Shown here: positions 57,451 through 64,000 of the stretch, piece by piece
Layout of the letters: each line of letters begins with the position of its first letter
Position numbering within the stretch: the first letter of the stretch is position 1
Program-made: the position numbers and the translations under genes
Notes under the pieces: generated by a model
The model's input: only the letters and a program-made list of their open reading frames with translations
The model's database searches: none
What the model was told of the DNA's origin: nothing
NCBI GenBank assembly: GCA_963729995.1
Contig: CAVSPF010000003.1
Span: 1,488,001 to 1,552,000 of the forward strand
Direction of reading: 5' to 3'
DNA from: VRUE01 sp963729995
GTDB taxonomy: Bacteria > Actinomycetota > Thermoleophilia > Solirubrobacterales > 70-9
Length of the DNA: 64,000 bases

Positions 57451-59532
57451 TCAGAACAGCGCGCTTTGAGCAGGAGGAGCGGCGGTCCCCTCAGCTGACG
57501 GATACTCAAAGTCGCCGCCCCTCCGGCGGCGACTTGTCAGAGGAGGGGACCGCCGCTCCTCCCTGCGGCTACGGGTCCCGCCCCAGCCAGGAACGGCTCT
57601 GGTCGCTCGCTTGCGCTGGGCGGGGTGTAGGTAGGCGCGCTCGCCTGAGTAGAGCTGTTCGTAGCGAGGGAGCAGGTCGGGGCGTTTTGCTTCGAGCCAG
57701 CCGAAGAAGACGTCGCGAACCTCGTCGCGAAGGTGGAGGGCGACGCCGCCGAGAAAGGTGGCGCCTGCCTCGCGGGCGCAATCCACGATCGGCTGCACCT
57801 GCTCCGGCGCGTCATTGATGCCCGGCATCAGCGGCGCGATCAGGACACCGGACTCGATCCCGCGGCGGCGCAGCTCGGCGACGGCGTCGAGCCGGGCCGC
57901 GGGGCTTGGCGTGTGAGGCTCGGTTGCCCGCCAGACCTTCTCGTCCAGGGTCGGGACCGAGAGGTTGACCGAGACGGGCAGCCGCTTCGCCATCCGCGCG
58001 TAGATGTCGATGTCGCGCAGCGCCAGCGGCGACTTGGTCAGCACCGAGACAGGTGTATCCGCCTCCTCGAGCGCCGCCAGGATCTCGGGCATCATCCGGT
58101 AGCGACCCTCGACCCACTGATAGGGGTCTGTGTTCGTCCCGAGCGCAACCAGATCCCGCCTCCAGCTCGGTCGCGCCAGCTCCGCCCGCAGCAACTCCGG
58201 TGCATTCACCTTGACGACGATCTCCCGCTCGAAGTCCCTCCCCGCGTCGAGACCCAGGAAGGTGTGCGTTCTCCGAGCGAAGCAGTTGTGGCTGACGACG
58301 CCGTTCGCAATGAAATCGCCGGTCCCGGTGGTGATGTCGAACATCTGAATACGACGATCCAGAGGCTCGATCGAGACAACGCCCAGCTTTGCCTGCGACT
58401 TGATTGCGATGCCGTCGATGGAACGCTTGCGACTGATCGCTGGGTCGATCCTCTGAAACAGACGTAGCTGCTCTCGCAGGCCTCCCAGGAGGCGGACGTT
58501 GCGCGCTCCAACTGCATTGGGCCGCTCGATCGTGTGACGGAATCCGAGCCGAGCGAGGCCGGCTGCGGTTCGCGTGATGATCTCGCTGTCCTTGTTGCAG
58601 ATCCGAAGCGCCTCGTTGCGACCTCCCTCAGCGTCGAAGATCCCGGCCAGAAACCCGCGGGCCCATTCGTCGCTGGAGGAGTTAGGCCAGCGAATCAACT
58701 CCCGGATCCGGTCAACGCTGTCCTTTGCCGACGTCCGAATCGCGCCCATTGGACGATGACGAGCATTGCCCTTCGAGAACTGGAACGCGTCAGTGTGGAC
58801 ACCAAGATCCGCTAGATAGCGTCGCGTCCTCTGCAGTGCCTCGTCGTCGGTCAGGGCAAGCCGAAAGCGATGCACGTCGAAGACCGTTCGCCCCGGTCGC
58901 ACGTACGAATAGGATCCAACATGTCCGTCGCCGCGGATCATCCCGCAGAGATATCCGCGCCGATATTCCACCGAGTCCTTGGCAGTAGGCCCGAGGTCAC
59001 CTACCCCCATCAGCTTGTTGTTCAGGGTGAGGTGGGGCCGCTGCAGCCGGCCCTGTTCCGCTCCCACTACGTACTTCCACCCCCTCTCGGTCAAGAAGCG
59101 GTGATCGCCGCTGGCAATCAACTCGGTGTCGTCTTCAAGCGTGACCCGATAAGCCTCTTTCTGCGTCCTCCAGTGAGCGAGAACTCGGGTGGTCTCGTAG
59201 CGCCGATACCGGCCCCGGCGCACTGTGCCGTAGATCGCGTCGCCGACTTGCACCTCGCTGAGAGGCTTCGTCGCCCCGCCAGCCATCAAGATCGGGGTGT
59301 CGCCGCTCATGCAGAAGACGCAAGCATGGGTGCATCCTCGATATGCGTTGATCGTCCAGTTGAAGCCGTAGCGGCCACCGGGCACGTGGTTCAGCGCCGA
59401 GCGGGCGCGGACCTCGTGGAAGTTGATCCCCATCGCCTCCGGCGCGTCGAAGGTCCGCACGACCGCGCCGTCCTCCAGGCCCGGCAACCTCAGGTCACGC
59501 TCGGTCTTGAGATCGTCCCACCGCACGAACAC
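57451..59532 (-). CDS. Rv2578c-family radical SAM protein interrupted by an intein
   Basis: 693 residues; about 350 are exteins. The host has the radical SAM motif beginning CTHACVF (C67, C71). The third cysteine of CX3CX2C is provided by the residue after the intein (C417, CFARRTHTFLGL). Later host segments are VKVNAPELL, LGTNTDPYQWVEG, VLTKSPLALRDID and NLSVPTLDEKVWRATEPHTPSPAARLDAV. A low-complexity tail (RREERRSPPLTSRRRRGGDFEYPSAEG) comes from the nested palindrome at 57473-57562. Its biological reaction is unknown; related proteins act on DNA photolesions or are uncharacterised. Confidence 0.9.
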   Translation of the reverse strand: MFVRWDDLKTERDLRLPGLEDGAVVRTFDAPEAMGINFHEVRARSALNHVPGGRYGFNWTINAYRGCTHACVFCMSGDTPILMAGGATKPLSEVQVGDAIYGTVRRGRYRRYETTRVLAHWRTQKEAYRVTLEDDTELIASGDHRFLTERGWKYVVGAEQGRLQRPHLTLNNKLMGVGDLGPTAKDSVEYRRGYLCGMIRGDGHVGSYSYVRPGRTVFDVHRFRLALTDDEALQRTRRYLADLGVHTDAFQFSKGNARHRPMGAIRTSAKDSVDRIRELIRWPNSSSDEWARGFLAGIFDAEGGRNEALRICNKDSEIITRTAAGLARLGFRHTIERPNAVGARNVRLLGGLREQLRLFQRIDPAISRKRSIDGIAIKSQAKLGVVSIEPLDRRIQMFDITTGTGDFIANGVVSHNCFARRTHTFLGLDAGRDFEREIVVKVNAPELLRAELARPSWRRDLVALGTNTDPYQWVEGRYRMMPEILAALEEADTPVSVLTKSPLALRDIDIYARMAKRLPVSVNLSVPTLDEKVWRATEPHTPSPAARLDAVAELRRRGIESGVLIAPLMPGINDAPEQVQPIVDCAREAGATFLGGVALHLRDEVRDVFFGWLEAKRPDLLPRYEQLYSGERAYLHPAQRKRATRAVPGWGGTRSRREERRSPPLTSRRRRGGDFEYPSAEGTAAPPAQSALF
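57473..57562. repeat. Nested palindromic element at a coding 3' end, copy 2
   Basis: Outer 20-bp arms (GGAGGAGCGGCGGTCCCCTC at 57473-57492 and complement at 57543-57562). Inside is CTGACGGATACTCAAA, an 11-bp stem AAGTCGCCGCC (57509-57519 with 57525-57535, loop CCTCC) and TTGTCAG. The core CGGATACTCAAA and TTGTC match copy 1 at 37622-37704. Read in frame as the tail of the radical SAM protein. A further GGACCGCCG at 57438-57446 can also pair with the left arm. Confidence 0.8.
58285..59313 (-). mobile_element. Intein with LAGLIDADG homing endonuclease
   Basis: 343-residue intein (residues 74-416 of the host). Block A begins CMSGDTPILMAGG, block B has SGDHRFLTERGW, and blocks F/G are MFDITTGTGDFIANGVVSHN followed by Cys+1. 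Two LAGLIDADG-type motifs, YLCGMIRGDGHV (about 194-205) and FLAGIFDAEGGR (about 294-305), retain their acidic residues, so homing may still be possible. The insertion point is the third cysteine of the radical SAM cluster motif, a site under extreme conservation. Confidence 0.93.
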
Positions 59533-59600
59533 ATGTTCGCATCTCCAGAAGACGGATCTTCACCGCGTGGTCCACAGGCTCCTCGGCGAACCGTGGACGC

Positions 59601-60062
59601 CTACGGCAACTTGCCCGTGATCGCGTAGCTAAGGACGTCGACCACCTGCTCCGCCGTGCGGGCAGTGGCCTGGGCGGCGCTGTCGACCTCCTTCAGCGCG
59701 TGGTCGAGCTCGGGGTCGTGCAGGGTGACGATCGGCTTGCCGAGGGCGGCCGCGTAGCCGGCGTCGAAGGCCGCGTTCCACTGGCGGTACTTGTCGCCGA
59801 AGCGCACGACGACGATGTCTGCCGCGCGGATCAGCGTCTGGGTGCGGATCGCGTTGACTCCCGCCCCCTTATGGTCGCGCCAGAACGACTCGCTCTCCTC
59901 CCCCAGGGTGCCGGCGCCGGCGTCGTCGGACGCCGCGTGGTCGGTGACCGGCGCCGAGAAGGCCACGGGCAGCCCGGCCTCCCGCACCCCGGCCTCGATC
60001 CGCTCCCGCCAGTCGGTGTGGATCTCCCCCGACAGGTAGACACTCCAGGTCCGCGCGCTCAT
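59601..60062 (-). CDS. YtoQ family protein
   Basis: 153 residues from the ATG at 60062 (MSARTWSVYLSGEIHTDWRERIEAG). The YLSGEIHTDWR and VVRFGDKYRQWNAAFDAGYAAALGKPIVTLHDPELDHALKEVD segments mark the YtoQ family, related in fold to nucleoside 2-deoxyribosyltransferases. The function is uncharacterised. The next gene upstream is a dCTP deaminase, so a nucleotide-related role is plausible but unproven. Confidence 0.82.
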   Translation of the reverse strand: MSARTWSVYLSGEIHTDWRERIEAGVREAGLPVAFSAPVTDHAASDDAGAGTLGEESESFWRDHKGAGVNAIRTQTLIRAADIVVVRFGDKYRQWNAAFDAGYAAALGKPIVTLHDPELDHALKEVDSAAQATARTAEQVVDVLSYAITGKLP

Positions 60063-60094
60063 GCCCTCAGATCCTAAACCGCGCACCGCAGAGG

Positions 60095-60124
60095 ACTTTG
60101 ACCCTGCCACAGCAAGGTCAAACT
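60095..60124. repeat. Dispersed palindromic repeat, copy B
   Basis: TTTGACC (60097-60103), 12-base loop, GGTCAAA (60116-60122), between ytoQ and the dCTP deaminase gene. Aligns with the copy at 28114-28142 after reverse complementing. Confidence 0.6.
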
Positions 60125-60174
60125 CCCTTGCGCGTTCGCCGGCATGCCCGCTGGGCGGACCCGGCGCCACCTGC

Positions 60175-61350
60175 TCAGGCCGTGACCTGCTCCTCGAAAT
60201 GCTTGCTCAACATCGTCACCTGGCCCTGGTAGTTGGAGCCAAGCTTCTCGCCGTACAGGCGCTCGGCCGGCGCGCTCGTCCACTCCAGCGCCAGCTTGCA
60301 GACCGGCTGCCGGTGCTCGACCATGAAGGAGACGTCGCGCGCCCGTACCTCCAGCGCCGCGCGGCTGCCGTGACGACCGCCGACCGGGTCGTAGCCGAAC
60401 CCGGGGTCGAAGAAGCCCGCGTAGTGGGTGCGCAGCTCCCCCGCCGTCGGGTCGTAGGCCATCATCTCCGCGGCGACCTGCGGGGGAATGCAGACCCCCT
60501 CGGCCGAGAGCAACAGGTAGAAGATCTCCGGCTCCAGCACGATCCGCCCGCCGCTCTCTGGGTAGACGGGGTCCCAGTAGTCGGTCCAGCGGTAGGCCCG
60601 CGTCCGGGAGAGGTCGATGGGCAGGCTGTTCTTCTTCGCCCTGTAGCCGACGATCCGGTCGCCGGGGCCGGAGAGGTCGACGCTCAGAAAGAGCCCTTCT
60701 GCAAGCGCCAGCTCGGACTCGCGCAGCGGGTGGGAATCGAGGTAAAGCAGCGGGAACTCGACCTGAAGCTGACGGATGTCGTCGTCGCTGAGCCGCACGT
60801 CGCCACGGGCAAGCCGCAGCTGGTTGAGGGAAAGTCCGGCCTGCACCTGGATCGCGAAGGAGCGCGGCACGACCTCGAGGTAGAGCTTTCCGCGGTACCC
60901 GGGGCGGATCTCGTCGAAGCGATGATGGCGGTCGGTCAGCACCCGGGTGAAGACATCGAGGCGACCGGTCGAGCTCTTCGGGTTTGCCTTCGCCCGCACG
61001 TCCTCGGGCAGTGCCAGCTCCTCGATCAGCGGCACCAGGTAGGGGCGGTCGCGCTCCAGCACCGCACCATCGCGCAGGTCGACCTTCTGAAAGGCGAGCC
61101 CGTCGATCTTCTCCTCGACCGTTGAGTCGACATCGGGGAGAAAGCTGCAGCGCAGCGCCCAAGCGAAGTCGCCAAGGCGCAGGTCGATGCTTGCCGGCTG
61201 GATCGCCTCGGGGCGAATCCGATAGTCCCCCGAGCTGACCCATTCCGCCTCGACCGCCTGGCTCAGCGCCTGCGACGGCAGGACTCCGGCGGCTGGACCG
61301 CCGGCCTCCTCCCGCACAACGCCCTCGGCCGCTGTCGCCGCGTCGGTCAT
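60175..61350 (-). CDS. dCTP deaminase, long two-domain form
   Basis: 391 residues, about twice the length of E. coli Dcd. The N-terminal half has PASIDLRLGDFAW and KANPKSSTGRLDVFTRVL, with the Arg/Ser/Glu residues of the dUTPase-dCTP deaminase superfamily (EIRPGYRGKLYLEV). The second half repeats the trimeric beta fold (RIVLEPEIFYLLLSAE, GFGYDPVGGRHGSRAALEVRARDVSFMVEHRQPVCKLALE). It should deaminate dCTP to dUTP for dTMP synthesis. The N-terminal 25 residues may be dispensable. Confidence 0.88.
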   Translation of the reverse strand: MTDAATAAEGVVREEAGGPAAGVLPSQALSQAVEAEWVSSGDYRIRPEAIQPASIDLRLGDFAWALRCSFLPDVDSTVEEKIDGLAFQKVDLRDGAVLERDRPYLVPLIEELALPEDVRAKANPKSSTGRLDVFTRVLTDRHHRFDEIRPGYRGKLYLEVVPRSFAIQVQAGLSLNQLRLARGDVRLSDDDIRQLQVEFPLLYLDSHPLRESELALAEGLFLSVDLSGPGDRIVGYRAKKNSLPIDLSRTRAYRWTDYWDPVYPESGGRIVLEPEIFYLLLSAEGVCIPPQVAAEMMAYDPTAGELRTHYAGFFDPGFGYDPVGGRHGSRAALEVRARDVSFMVEHRQPVCKLALEWTSAPAERLYGEKLGSNYQGQVTMLSKHFEEQVTA

Positions 61351-61445
61351 CCCCTGAGATTATGCGGCGCGCCCCGGCCGGGCCGAGGTGGGGAATCGCA
61401 AATTCCGCAAATCTCGGACAACAACTCCGAGCTCAGGGATTACAG

Positions 61446-62216
61446 CTAGCGCTTGCGACGCTCGCCCCGCTGCTTTGGCTTGCGCGCCGCGACTCTCAGG
61501 GTTCGCTCGCTCTCCCTCTCGATCGCTTCGCCCATCGCGATCTGGAACATGGCGAGCAGAGCGCCCGCCGCGAGTGGGCGCATCCGTTCGAGCGCCTCAC
61601 TCATCTTCGGCCAGTCCCGTTCAGGCCTGCCGGCCTCGTCAAACGGTTCCCAGACCTCTTTGACGAAGAGCCTGACGAAGGCGTGCGCGGCGCCGTCTGC
61701 GTGCTGGCGCAGCTTCTCCGCCGTGGCGATCGCGCCTCCCGCTCCAATCCCCAGCTTGGCGAGCTCGGCGGCAGCCTGCACCAGGCGAGGGCTGATCACC
61801 TCAACCCGGCCGTCGGGCAGCGTGCGGAAGATGCCGAGCTTTTCGGCTTGCCGCAGCAGCTTGGGATCCGTCCCCTCTCCCCAGATGCTCGCTAACTCGT
61901 CTGCCCCGAAGATCTCCGGCGCCTCGTCTTCGAAGGGAGTGCGCAGGGCCCGCGTGAAGTCGAAGATCGCGGATGCCGATCCGTCCGCGCTGTCCAGCAC
62001 TCGCCGGATTGCCTCCAGGTTGAGGCCATCCGCCTGCATCTCGCGAGTCAGCGCGATTCGCGCCACATGCTCCTCGTTGTAGTAGCCGGTGCGGCCGCGG
62101 ACGACCGGCGGTGGCAGAAGCCCGCGCGTCTGGTGGGCGCGGATGTTGCGAACCGTCATCCCGGTGCGCTCCGCCAACTCCCTGATCGTCATCTCGCTCT
62201 GCTGCCTGTTGCTCAT
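61446..62216 (-). CDS. MerR family transcriptional regulator
   Basis: 256 residues. MerR helix-turn-helix MTIRELAERTGMTVRNIRAHQTRGLLPPPVVRGRTGYYNEEHVARI. The remaining ~180 residues are helical (LEAIRRVLDSADGSA, LVQAAAELAKLGIGAGGAIATAEKLRQHADGAAHAFVRLFVKEVWEP) and end in a basic tail. The effector is unknown. It starts one base after the SDR stop, so the SDR and regulator probably share a transcript. Confidence 0.88.
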   Translation of the reverse strand: MSNRQQSEMTIRELAERTGMTVRNIRAHQTRGLLPPPVVRGRTGYYNEEHVARIALTREMQADGLNLEAIRRVLDSADGSASAIFDFTRALRTPFEDEAPEIFGADELASIWGEGTDPKLLRQAEKLGIFRTLPDGRVEVISPRLVQAAAELAKLGIGAGGAIATAEKLRQHADGAAHAFVRLFVKEVWEPFDEAGRPERDWPKMSEALERMRPLAAGALLAMFQIAMGEAIERESERTLRVAARKPKQRGERRKR

Positions 62217-62217
62217 G

Positions 62218-62931
62218 TCACCGCATGGTAAGTGCGAGCCGCTGGCCGTTCATCTCTCCGGCTGCATCGGAACAGAGAAACGCGATCGCCTCGGCGATGT
62301 GCTCGGCGGGAGTGAACGTGGGGAACTCCTTGCCTGGATTCTCCTCCCGCATCTGCGGGGTGAGGATCGCGTCGACGACAACGATGTTGGCCGTGGCGCC
62401 ACGGCCCTTGAAGCCGTCGGCCAGGGCAAGCGTCCACGCCTCTGCGGCAGCCTTGGCAGCCGCATAGGCGGCATTGGAGTTGGAGGGCGCCTGCGCCTGC
62501 TTCGCGGAGACGAGCGCGAATCGACCGCGACCGGATGCCAGGAGCGCGTCGTGGAAGGCGCGGGTCGTGTGCTGGACGGTGCGAACCAGCAGGTCGTGCA
62601 GCAGCTCCCAGTCCGACAGCGGGGCCTCGTGCAGCGGCTGCCCGCCGCGCCAGCCACCCACCAGGTGCAGGAGACCGTCGACCCGGCCGAACCGCTCGAG
62701 CAGAGCCGCGCACCACTCGCGCACCGCACCCTCGTCGAGCAGGTCAGCCGCGCGTCCATCCCACCGCTCCTCTGCCAGCCCCAGCCCGGCGCCCACCTCG
62801 TCGACCCGCGCCTGGTCCCGGTCTGTGCCGGCGACCGTCGCCCCGGCCATCGCCAGCCGATTCGCGACCACCGGTCCCAGCCCGCCGCCAACGCCGGCAA
62901 TGGCGATCACGCGGCCGTCGAGGCTGCCCAT
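62218..62931 (-). CDS. Short-chain dehydrogenase/reductase, leaderless behind tRNA-Tyr
   Basis: 237 residues. Cofactor motif AIAGVGGGLGPVVANRLA, with an acidic residue at the end of strand 2 (GTDRDQ) suggesting NAD. Catalytic Ser in LVSAKQAQAP and the Tyr-x3-Lys in AAYAAAKAAAEAW. The ATG is the only possible start for the first strand and lies one base after the tRNA-Tyr 3' end on the same strand. The substrate is unknown. Confidence 0.9.
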   Translation of the reverse strand: MGSLDGRVIAIAGVGGGLGPVVANRLAMAGATVAGTDRDQARVDEVGAGLGLAEERWDGRAADLLDEGAVREWCAALLERFGRVDGLLHLVGGWRGGQPLHEAPLSDWELLHDLLVRTVQHTTRAFHDALLASGRGRFALVSAKQAQAPSNSNAAYAAAKAAAEAWTLALADGFKGRGATANIVVVDAILTPQMREENPGKEFPTFTPAEHIAEAIAFLCSDAAGEMNGQRLALTMR

Positions 62932-62932
62932 A

Positions 62933-63014
62933 TGGGGGAGGCAGGATTCGAACCTGCGTAGGCATAGCCAACTGGTTTACAGCCAGTCTCCTTTAACCAC
63001 TCGGACACTCCCCC
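62933..63014 (-). tRNA. tRNA-Tyr (anticodon GTA)
   Basis: 82 nt with a long variable arm. Acceptor GGGGGAG pairs with CTCCCCC, discriminator A. Anticodon loop CTGTAAA holds GTA, and the T arm is GCAGGTTCGAATCCTGC. CCA is not encoded. Confidence 0.96.
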
Positions 63015-63117
63015 AGCTGTGAGGCGAGTTTATCGGGGACGTGCCGTGACTTAGAGGCCACTATGGGTACTCAACAAGCGGCACGTCCCGGGGGAGCCGG
63101 ATGGGATACTGCGACCC

Positions 63118-63576
63118 GTGCTGGGGGACAGGTTCTACGCGCGGATGTCGATGGCGATGGGGGCTACGGGCCTGCGCTGGACCGGGAAGCTGAACGTGCC
63201 GCTCTATCGTTTCAGCGGCGGGCGGATTGGCGGTCGCATCGGGCACGCGCCCGTGCTGCTGTTGACCACGACCGGCCGCAAGTCTGGGCAGCTGCGCACC
63301 GCCCCGGTCGTCTACCTGGCCGATGGCGAGCGGGTGATCGTGATCGGATCGAACGCCGGGCACAGCCGCCCACCGGCATGGTCGCTCAACCTGAAGGCAA
63401 ACCCGGACGCCGAGGTCGAGATCGGCCGCGAGCGCCGGCGGGTGCGGGCGCGCGTGGCCGAGGGTGAGGAGCGGGCTGAGCTCTGGCGCAAGCACAACGA
63501 CCAGTACTCGGGCTTCGATGAATACGAGGCACGGACCGACCGCGACATCGCGGTCTTCGTCCTGGAGCCGCTCTAG
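63118..63576 (+). CDS. Ddn/F420-dependent nitroreductase-family protein
   Basis: 152 residues from a GTG. The family core is visible: LLLTTTGRKSGQLRTAPVVYLADGERVIVIGSNAGHSRPPAWSLNLKANPDAEVEI. These split-barrel proteins bind F420H2 or another deazaflavin and reduce quinones or nitroaromatics in mycobacteria. The N-terminal amphipathic helix may touch the membrane. Presence of an F420 enzyme supports an actinobacterial host. Confidence 0.9.
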   Translation: MLGDRFYARMSMAMGATGLRWTGKLNVPLYRFSGGRIGGRIGHAPVLLLTTTGRKSGQLRTAPVVYLADGERVIVIGSNAGHSRPPAWSLNLKANPDAEVEIGRERRRVRARVAEGEERAELWRKHNDQYSGFDEYEARTDRDIAVFVLEPL

Positions 63577-63581
63577 CGCCC

Positions 63582-63617
63582 TGTCTCAAACCCCGCCTGC
63601 GCGGGGAGCTTGAGACA
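63582..63617. terminator. Nested inverted repeat between convergent genes
   Basis: Outer arms TGTCTCAA (63582-63589) and TTGAGACA (63610-63617); inner stem CCCCGC-CTGC-GCGGGG. Placed just after the Ddn-like stop and before the sigma factor stop, so it is probably a bidirectional terminator. Its nested build with CTCAAA at the inner boundary resembles the two palindromic elements above. Confidence 0.6.
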
Positions 63618-63621
63618 AGTC

Positions 63622-64000
<379 letters not shown>

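Overview
The window is a high-GC, densely packed bacterial chromosome segment with about 60 protein genes, two tRNAs and one SRP RNA. Frequent GTG starts, TGATG/GTGA gene overlaps, a large-type SRP RNA, an F420/Ddn-family protein and the gene content suggest an actinobacterium, most likely Thermoleophilia (Solirubrobacterales-like). That placement is an inference from content, not from a phylogeny. No prophage, IS element or CRISPR array was seen; the mobile-looking sequences are an intein and small palindromic repeats.

Layout. 1-6400: a lipoprotein FKBP isomerase (cut by the window edge), a PRC-barrel protein, an acyl-CoA synthetase followed by a diiron R2-like/SCP2 fusion, and a TetR-amidase pair. 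6400-11100: an hsp20-lon-membrane glycosyltransferase operon and a small cysteine-rich protein. 11200-13400: two membrane lipid diiron enzymes and an AT-hook protein. 13400-17400: malate and isocitrate dehydrogenases and an AidB-like acyl-CoA dehydrogenase. 17400-24500: M50 and M28 peptidases, a secreted helical protein, and a three-gene succinate dehydrogenase/fumarate reductase of the SdhA-SdhB-SdhE (CCG domain) type without membrane anchors. 24500-28000: lysC-asd-antiporter operon. 28200-31000: PadR-controlled MMPL transporter. 31000-32700: a MerR regulator with a degenerate cobalamin-type domain and a degenerate GGDEF protein. 32700-38900: the classical SRP RNA-dnaX-ebfC-recR neighbourhood, interrupted by a GMC oxidoreductase and an opposite-strand membrane glycosyltransferase. 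38950-49150: tRNA-Val, secreted/SnoaL/TetR genes, a GAF histidine kinase-NarL response regulator pair, a radical SAM enzyme, ArfB, a ureohydrolase, PhhB, an alcohol dehydrogenase and an HD-GYP protein. 49600-57450: an MFS exporter and a dipeptide/oligopeptide ABC operon ending in an ATP-dependent DNA ligase. 57450-64000: an intein-containing Rv2578c-family radical SAM protein, YtoQ, a long dCTP deaminase, MerR and SDR genes, tRNA-Tyr, a Ddn-like protein and the C-terminal part of a primary-type sigma factor.

The most unusual observations are two nested palindromic elements sharing an identical core and lying in frame inside two unrelated coding sequences (37622-37704 and 57473-57562); an intein whose +1 cysteine is the third radical-SAM cluster ligand; a TetR gene (40278-40931) with no ATG/GTG/TTG before its DNA-binding domain; an SDR gene whose ATG begins one base after a tRNA-Tyr; and an SDH complex of the anchor-less E type.
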